Shown piece after piece: positions 33,245 through 37,181 of a stretch of DNA of 37,181 bases. The notes beneath the pieces were generated by a model. That model saw only the letters and a program-made list of their open reading frames with translations, ran no database searches and was not told the origin of the DNA. Numbering within the stretch: the first letter of the stretch is position 1; the number at the start of each line of letters is the position of its first letter. This DNA comes from an uncultured Christensenella sp. (GTDB lineage Bacteria > Bacillota > Clostridia > Christensenellales > UBA3700), in NCBI GenBank assembly GCA_910577845.1, contig CAJTNA010000013.1, forward strand, positions 1 to 37,181, in the 5' to 3' direction. The position numbers and the translations under genes are program-made.

Positions 33245-33856
33245 AAAAACATATGCAATAATCAATTGAATGGTAGTAATAATCTATTTTTTGTGTTTAA
33301 AGATAATAATCATTAATTTTAAACATATAATATACTAGGATGATATGTATAATCGAATGCAAATAGTTATTATATTATTCACAACTTATTGATACTTTGC
33401 ATATAATATGCTCAAGTAATGTATTATAAAGTTAAATTGTGCGAATTGTTATTAAAAATAATGATTGTTGTTCAATTCTTTTAGTATACATTATAATACG
33501 TATATTATTTTAAGGTAAATGTGTATAATTGTCAATACACAAAGCAAAAAATTTGACAAATATTTAGATTTAATTTACAAAATATTTAGATTATTGAGTT
33601 TTGTTCAAATAATTGTGCTTATAATTGATAAAAAATTATAATTAAAAAACAAATTTAAGCAATAATATGGCTAAAAAATAATGGCAAACTTCTGTTTTTG
33701 GCATCTAAAGTCGAAAAATTAGAAAAATAGGCAAATTTTATTATTAAATCTTAACATAATGTGCAAAAATTATTGAAATTTACACTCAATATATCACAAA
33801 AATTATAAAAAAATAGCAATTTTACATAAAATTTACACTAATTAAATGGTTTATAA
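33245..33856. other. AT-rich gap after the repeat array
   Basis: About 610 bp with no gene, no further repeat copy and no stable hairpin found. Confidence 0.4.
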
Positions 33857-33885
33857 TTGATTTTTGTTAAATTTTGTTGTATGCT
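33857..33885 (+). promoter_or_regulatory. Likely promoter of the lipoprotein gene
   Basis: TTGATT (33857-33862), a 17-base spacer, TATGCT (33880-33885). The -10 is moderate. The predicted start is near 33892, about 40 bases before the ATG. Confidence 0.5.
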
Positions 33886-33933
33886 ATGTGTAGAGAGATA
33901 GTGCGTGAATTCCACGCTAAAAAGGAGTTTATA

Positions 33934-34866
33934 ATGAATAATACATTAAAACGCTTCTTTGTATCAGCTCTTATGGTTTTAGTTTGTATAACTTTGGTGG
34001 CTTGTAATAAAGATGATTCCACTGCCAAAAACAATGGTGTTCCATTTGGTGATAAGTATATAGATATAAATGGAACACAAAAAATCAATGCTTCAATGGA
34101 CGCACTTCAAATGTATGAAGTTGGTGTTAAAAATTACATTAGAAATGTTGATTTTGTTGCTTCAAAGCAATTAGCTAATATAACAACAAATGCTCCAATC
34201 GTGGGTACAATGACTCAAAAATTGGATAGCTTAAAAATAAAACAAGACAAAATATATTATTTGGATTTAAACACATTTACAATGTCTGGCAGTCCAAATG
34301 TAAAAATAGCTGATAGAAGCCTTTATCAAAATGGTGAATATAAAGTTCAGTCAGCAAACAAAAAGAATATAGTAGTTGATAAGAAAAGTGGTACCAGTTC
34401 GGTAAAAGTGTGGCCTGAAAATGAAACTTTTGGTAGTTTAAAGGCTGGTTTGAAAAAATATCCGAACGACCCAACAAGAATTAATATGTTTATTATTAAT
34501 TCTGATACAGTAAAAAGTTCAACAAAACCAGAATATGATGCAAAGAGTAAAACTTACACTTTTGACTTAGTTTTGGATATTGAGACCGCAACTGAAGATT
34601 ATTTGGAAAATATGAAATACCAAACAAAGAAAGGCGGTATCAGTAATGCAAAAATCACATTTAAAAAGCTAAAGTTAACTGTTGTAATGTGGGACAATGG
34701 TCTTATTAGAACTATTGCAACTGAGGAAGCATATAATGTAGTTGCAACAGTGCTTGGAAGTAATGTAGATAGTAAGACAGATTTGTTTTCTACAACTTAT
34801 TTCACTTATGATAGAAGTGAGGTAAATATTAATAATTATACAGGCTATTTTAAAGATAAAGTTTAA
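33934..34866 (+). CDS. Lipoprotein of unknown function
   Basis: A 310-aa exported lipoprotein. It has a positively charged start, a hydrophobic stretch and lipobox LVAC with the lipidated C24, followed by NKDDSTAKN. The mature part is rich in beta-type segments (KITFKKLKLTVVMWDNG near 246-262) with no cysteine or catalytic motif I recognise; overall it recalls cell-surface substrate-binding or assembly lipoproteins, but no family is assigned. ATG 33934 with AAGGAG is the start; the longer in-frame opening at 33874 overlaps the promoter. It is a single-gene unit with a strong terminator. Confidence 0.82.
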   Translation: MNNTLKRFFVSALMVLVCITLVACNKDDSTAKNNGVPFGDKYIDINGTQKINASMDALQMYEVGVKNYIRNVDFVASKQLANITTNAPIVGTMTQKLDSLKIKQDKIYYLDLNTFTMSGSPNVKIADRSLYQNGEYKVQSANKKNIVVDKKSGTSSVKVWPENETFGSLKAGLKKYPNDPTRINMFIINSDTVKSSTKPEYDAKSKTYTFDLVLDIETATEDYLENMKYQTKKGGISNAKITFKKLKLTVVMWDNGLIRTIATEEAYNVVATVLGSNVDSKTDLFSTTYFTYDRSEVNINNYTGYFKDKV

Positions 34867-34904
34867 TTTAAATTTTTAGCTGTAATCAAATTAGGGCATT
34901 TATC

Positions 34905-34940
34905 AAAAATGCAACCCTTAAGGGTTGCATTTTGTTTTTT
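34905..34940 (+). terminator. Intrinsic terminator of the lipoprotein gene
   Basis: AAAATGCAACCC, TTAA, GGGTTGCATTTT, then GTTTTTTT. The stem is perfect. Confidence 0.95.
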
Positions 34941-34995
34941 TAATATAAATTTAAAATATTATTAAGTTTTTGTTAAAAATCTCTATATGTCCTAT

Positions 34996-35050
34996 AAATC
35001 AAGGGGAAAGCATACTATCCACATTGCGTGGATAGTATGCTTTGCGATTT
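34996..35050. repeat. Isolated 16-bp perfect hairpin
   Basis: AAAGCATACTATCCAC (35007-35022) and GTGGATAGTATGCTTT (35028-35043) flank loop ATTGC. AAATC (34996-35000) and GATTT (35046-35050) can extend it across an uneven internal loop with AAGGGG on the left. It has no T-tract and lies 55 bp after a complete terminator. It is not a copy of the main repeat family. Confidence 0.75.
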
Positions 35051-35656
35051 TCTATAAACAATATATTAAAGTCTGTGCTACAAATAATTTGGAATATTAT
35101 CAAATTAGATAGTTACATTACAATTTTACTATTATAAACAATGAGGTATTATCTTTGCTCAAATAGCTAGTAAAAGTTACCAAAGCTTTATCAGTGTTGT
35201 AAAAATATATTGACATTTATTGTACGAGTGTAATGCTTTCATAAGTGCAATCAAGTTAATTGTTTGAGAAATAATTAAATATGATTTTAATTAAAAGTTT
35301 TTATATAAATTTAAAAAGCTAAACTTAACTATTATAATGAGAGTTTAATGTTTTGTATTCACTTGGCTTATATAGTTGGAGATAAGTATTAATTAAGTGT
35401 TGTTAGGTATGCTAAACAAAATTTAAGATAATTTATCACTTTTAATCAATAATTTAATATTATTATTTTAAATAGTTATACAATGATTAAATAATATTTG
35501 TATTTATATTAGTTTTTTAAATTACACAAGAATGTTATAGTTACATATAAATAATTTTTTATTGAAAACAGATGGTTTATATATCTACATTGTGTAGAAT
35601 ATTTACAATGCAAGTTATTTGAATTTATTTTTAAATATTTTGTTGAATTTTTGATA
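35051..35656. other. AT-rich gap with a short lipoprotein-gene-like fragment
   Basis: No gene is seen. At about 35309-35343, ATTTAAAAAGCTAAACTTAA and the bases after it resemble 34669-34702 within the lipoprotein gene (FKKLKLTVVM coding region), possibly a remnant of a duplicated copy. Confidence 0.35.
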
Positions 35657-35685
35657 TTGACTAGGCAATATTTTTGTGTTAAAAT
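35657..35685 (+). promoter_or_regulatory. Sigma-A promoter of the leucine-rich repeat gene
   Basis: TTGACT (35657-35662), a 17-base spacer ending TGT, TAAAAT (35680-35685). The predicted 5' UTR is about 78 bases. Confidence 0.8.
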
Positions 35686-35769
35686 TAAATTAATAAATAG
35701 CTTTTATAATTTAATAAAGATTGTTTTTGAATTAAGATTATAGATTTTAAACGGGTATTAGGTGAACTT

Positions 35770-37050
35770 ATGGCAGAAAAGAAGAAAGAAAAAATGGTTA
35801 GACTTAGAGGTTATGACGAATTAGATGGTATGTATGTTCCAGAAAGTATGATTCCTAAATATGAAAATTTAGGAAATGGTTGTTATGGAAAGGGGACAGA
35901 AGTTTGTGATTATAAAAGTAAAAAGTTAGATGTCGTAATTCCAGAAGGTGTGACTATGATTGCAGAAAATGCTTTTTCGGGTAAAAATATAAAATCAATT
36001 ACAATACCTACTACACTAACTGTCATTAATACTTCTTCCTTTAGTTTTTGTAGATATTTAGAGGAAATCAAAGTTGCCGATGGTCATCCGACTTATCACG
36101 TTGAGGGAAATTGTTTGATTGATACAAAAACTAAAACGTTAGTTATGGGGCTTAACAAAAGTGTAATACCAGCAAATGATAGCGTAACAAAAATAGCATC
36201 ATATGCTTTTAGAGCTAATGGTAGTGGTAATTGCGTTATTCCTGCAAATATAGTTGAGCTTTGTGATAGCAGTTTTTGCGGATGTGGAATGTATAATTTG
36301 ACTATACCAGCATCTATTAAAAAAATAGGCAAAAGAGCATTTGCAAGTTGTCATTGTCTGCAAAATCTTGTGATTGAGGAAGGTGTAACAGAATTAAGTG
36401 AGGAGATGTTTTCTAATTGTGAATTTTTAAAGAATGTAAAGCTTCCAGAAAGTTTGAGAGTGATTGGAAAGCAAGCATTTTATAGTTGCGAAAGATTAGA
36501 GAATATAAATATTCCAGCAAATCTTGAAAGGGTAGAACGTACGGCTTTTTGTTGGAGTAATAATTGGTGCAATGGATTAAATGGTCATTTAGTGATACCT
36601 AAAAATTTAAAGATTGGTTATGCTTCTTTTCCTTGTGCAAGTATTGAAAGTATTTCAGTTGAGGAGGGGAACCCTTACTATTATTGTGAAAACAATTGCT
36701 TGATAGAAACTGCTACAAAAACTCTGGTTTTAGGCTGTAAAAATAGTACTATACCTAATGATATTAAAAAAATAGGTGACGGAGCTTTTTATTTTGCCCT
36801 TGGACTAAAAAAAGTAGTTATACCAGAATCAGTTGAGGAAATAGGTGAGATAGCTTTTAGATTTTGTAAAGACCTTGAAGAGGTTGAAATACCAAATAGT
36901 GTGATGGAAATAGGTGAGGCTACATTTAATTGTGTACAAGAATTTTATGAAGTGCTAAAGCTTAAAAAAGTGAAAATACCAAAACGCTTTGAGCATAGAA
37001 TGGATATTTTTGATGAACCAAATAATATAAATTTTGAGTTTACTGAATAA
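35770..37050 (+). CDS. BspA-type leucine-rich repeat protein without signal peptide
   Basis: A 426-aa protein made almost entirely of LRR_5/BspA repeats (for example IPASIKKIGKRAFASCHCL and LPESLRVIGKQAFYSCERL) from about residue 50 to the end. Two matching cassettes, GNCLIDTKTKTLVMG near 112 and NNCLIETATKTLVLG near 313, suggest an internal duplication. The N-terminus MAEKKKEKMVRLRGYD is highly charged with no signal peptide, lipobox or anchor, so it should stay in the cytoplasm, unlike most BspA proteins. Cysteines are frequent, which also fits a reducing compartment. AGGTGA is the ribosome site. A structured repeat copy starts 6 bp after the stop. Confidence 0.85.
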   Translation: MAEKKKEKMVRLRGYDELDGMYVPESMIPKYENLGNGCYGKGTEVCDYKSKKLDVVIPEGVTMIAENAFSGKNIKSITIPTTLTVINTSSFSFCRYLEEIKVADGHPTYHVEGNCLIDTKTKTLVMGLNKSVIPANDSVTKIASYAFRANGSGNCVIPANIVELCDSSFCGCGMYNLTIPASIKKIGKRAFASCHCLQNLVIEEGVTELSEEMFSNCEFLKNVKLPESLRVIGKQAFYSCERLENINIPANLERVERTAFCWSNNWCNGLNGHLVIPKNLKIGYASFPCASIESISVEEGNPYYYCENNCLIETATKTLVLGCKNSTIPNDIKKIGDGAFYFALGLKKVVIPESVEEIGEIAFRFCKDLEEVEIPNSVMEIGEATFNCVQEFYEVLKLKKVKIPKRFEHRMDIFDEPNNINFEFTE

Positions 37051-37056
37051 TATACG

Positions 37057-37181
37057 TTATCAGAAATTGAAAGCAAGTAGCCTATAGGGATATTTGCTGG
37101 CAACCAATGTTAATTCACACTGAAAATGCTTGTGATAACAAGCTTTATTGCTACAGCAATATAAAATTTTTGCTTTAGCTA
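37057..37181 (+). repeat. Structured repeat, copy C, cut by window end
   Basis: It starts TTATCAGAAATTG. Its 25-base 5' hairpin GCAAGTA...TATTTGC has an inner CC/GG pair and is closed by TTG/CAA; the linker is ATGTTAATTCA. The second half, 37127-37181, is identical over 55 bases to B2 (32701-32755). The right end lies outside the window. Confidence 0.88.

Overview
The window comes from an AT-rich, low-GC bacterium that most resembles an uncultured gut or rumen member of the Clostridia (Bacillota). The evidence is the gene content: a type III glutamine synthetase, a UPF0371 protein, Rho, tandem DegV/FakB proteins, a SpoIIQ-like M23 protein, BspA-type leucine-rich repeat proteins, and the end of a dockerin-bearing protein. 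Strong AGGAGG-type ribosome sites and sigma-A promoters with 17-base spacers also fit. TGA is used as a normal stop in several genes, so the standard bacterial code applies. The assignment is inferred from family content; no search was possible.

Layout. 1-242 is the C-terminus of a dockerin protein. 558-6154 (+) holds UPF0371, prs, an MBL-fold hydrolase and rho. 6547-7692 is an unknown protein, and a 42-aa gene lies at 8101-8229 (-). 8721-11277 holds two FtsX-like permeases. 11574-16510 is lysR-glnN followed by a short alaS. 17032-19665 holds a Cys/Lys-rich small protein, a membrane-anchored protein paired with a SpoIIQ-like protein, and a TIGR01212 radical-SAM protein. 20192-24577 is the ychF-argS operon and a CofE-like ligase. 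24875-26937 (-) is a broken BspA-like lipoprotein gene, a candidate invertible promoter and a tyrosine recombinase. 27414-29362 is ilvB and a 37-aa protein. 29775-32477 (-) is a PRC-barrel protein and two degV paralogues. 32511-33244 is a tandem array of structured repeats. 33934-37050 is a lipoprotein and a cytoplasmic-type leucine-rich repeat protein.

Two things stand out. First, 25805-25972 has the architecture of a DNA-inversion switch. Two 27-bp sites, each two 11-bp arms around a 5-bp core, lie in inverted orientation (cores ATATT and AATAT). They enclose a near-consensus promoter (ATGACA, 17 bp, TATAAT) that now points away from the surface-protein gene, and a tyrosine recombinase gene ends 39 bp away. 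Second, a dispersed family of about 120-150 bp repeats occurs at 4417-4567, in tandem at 32511-33068 (plus a decayed fifth unit), and at 37057 to the window end. Copies share a two-part fold: a 5' hairpin of about 25-27 nt with compensatory base changes, a constant TTAATTCAA-like linker, and an outer stem enclosing exchangeable AT-rich hairpins. It matches no named element I recognise.

Most other genes are housekeeping: nucleotide and amino-acid metabolism (prs, glnN, ilvB), translation (alaS, argS, ychF) and transcription termination (rho). Many units end in clear intrinsic terminators even though Rho is present.
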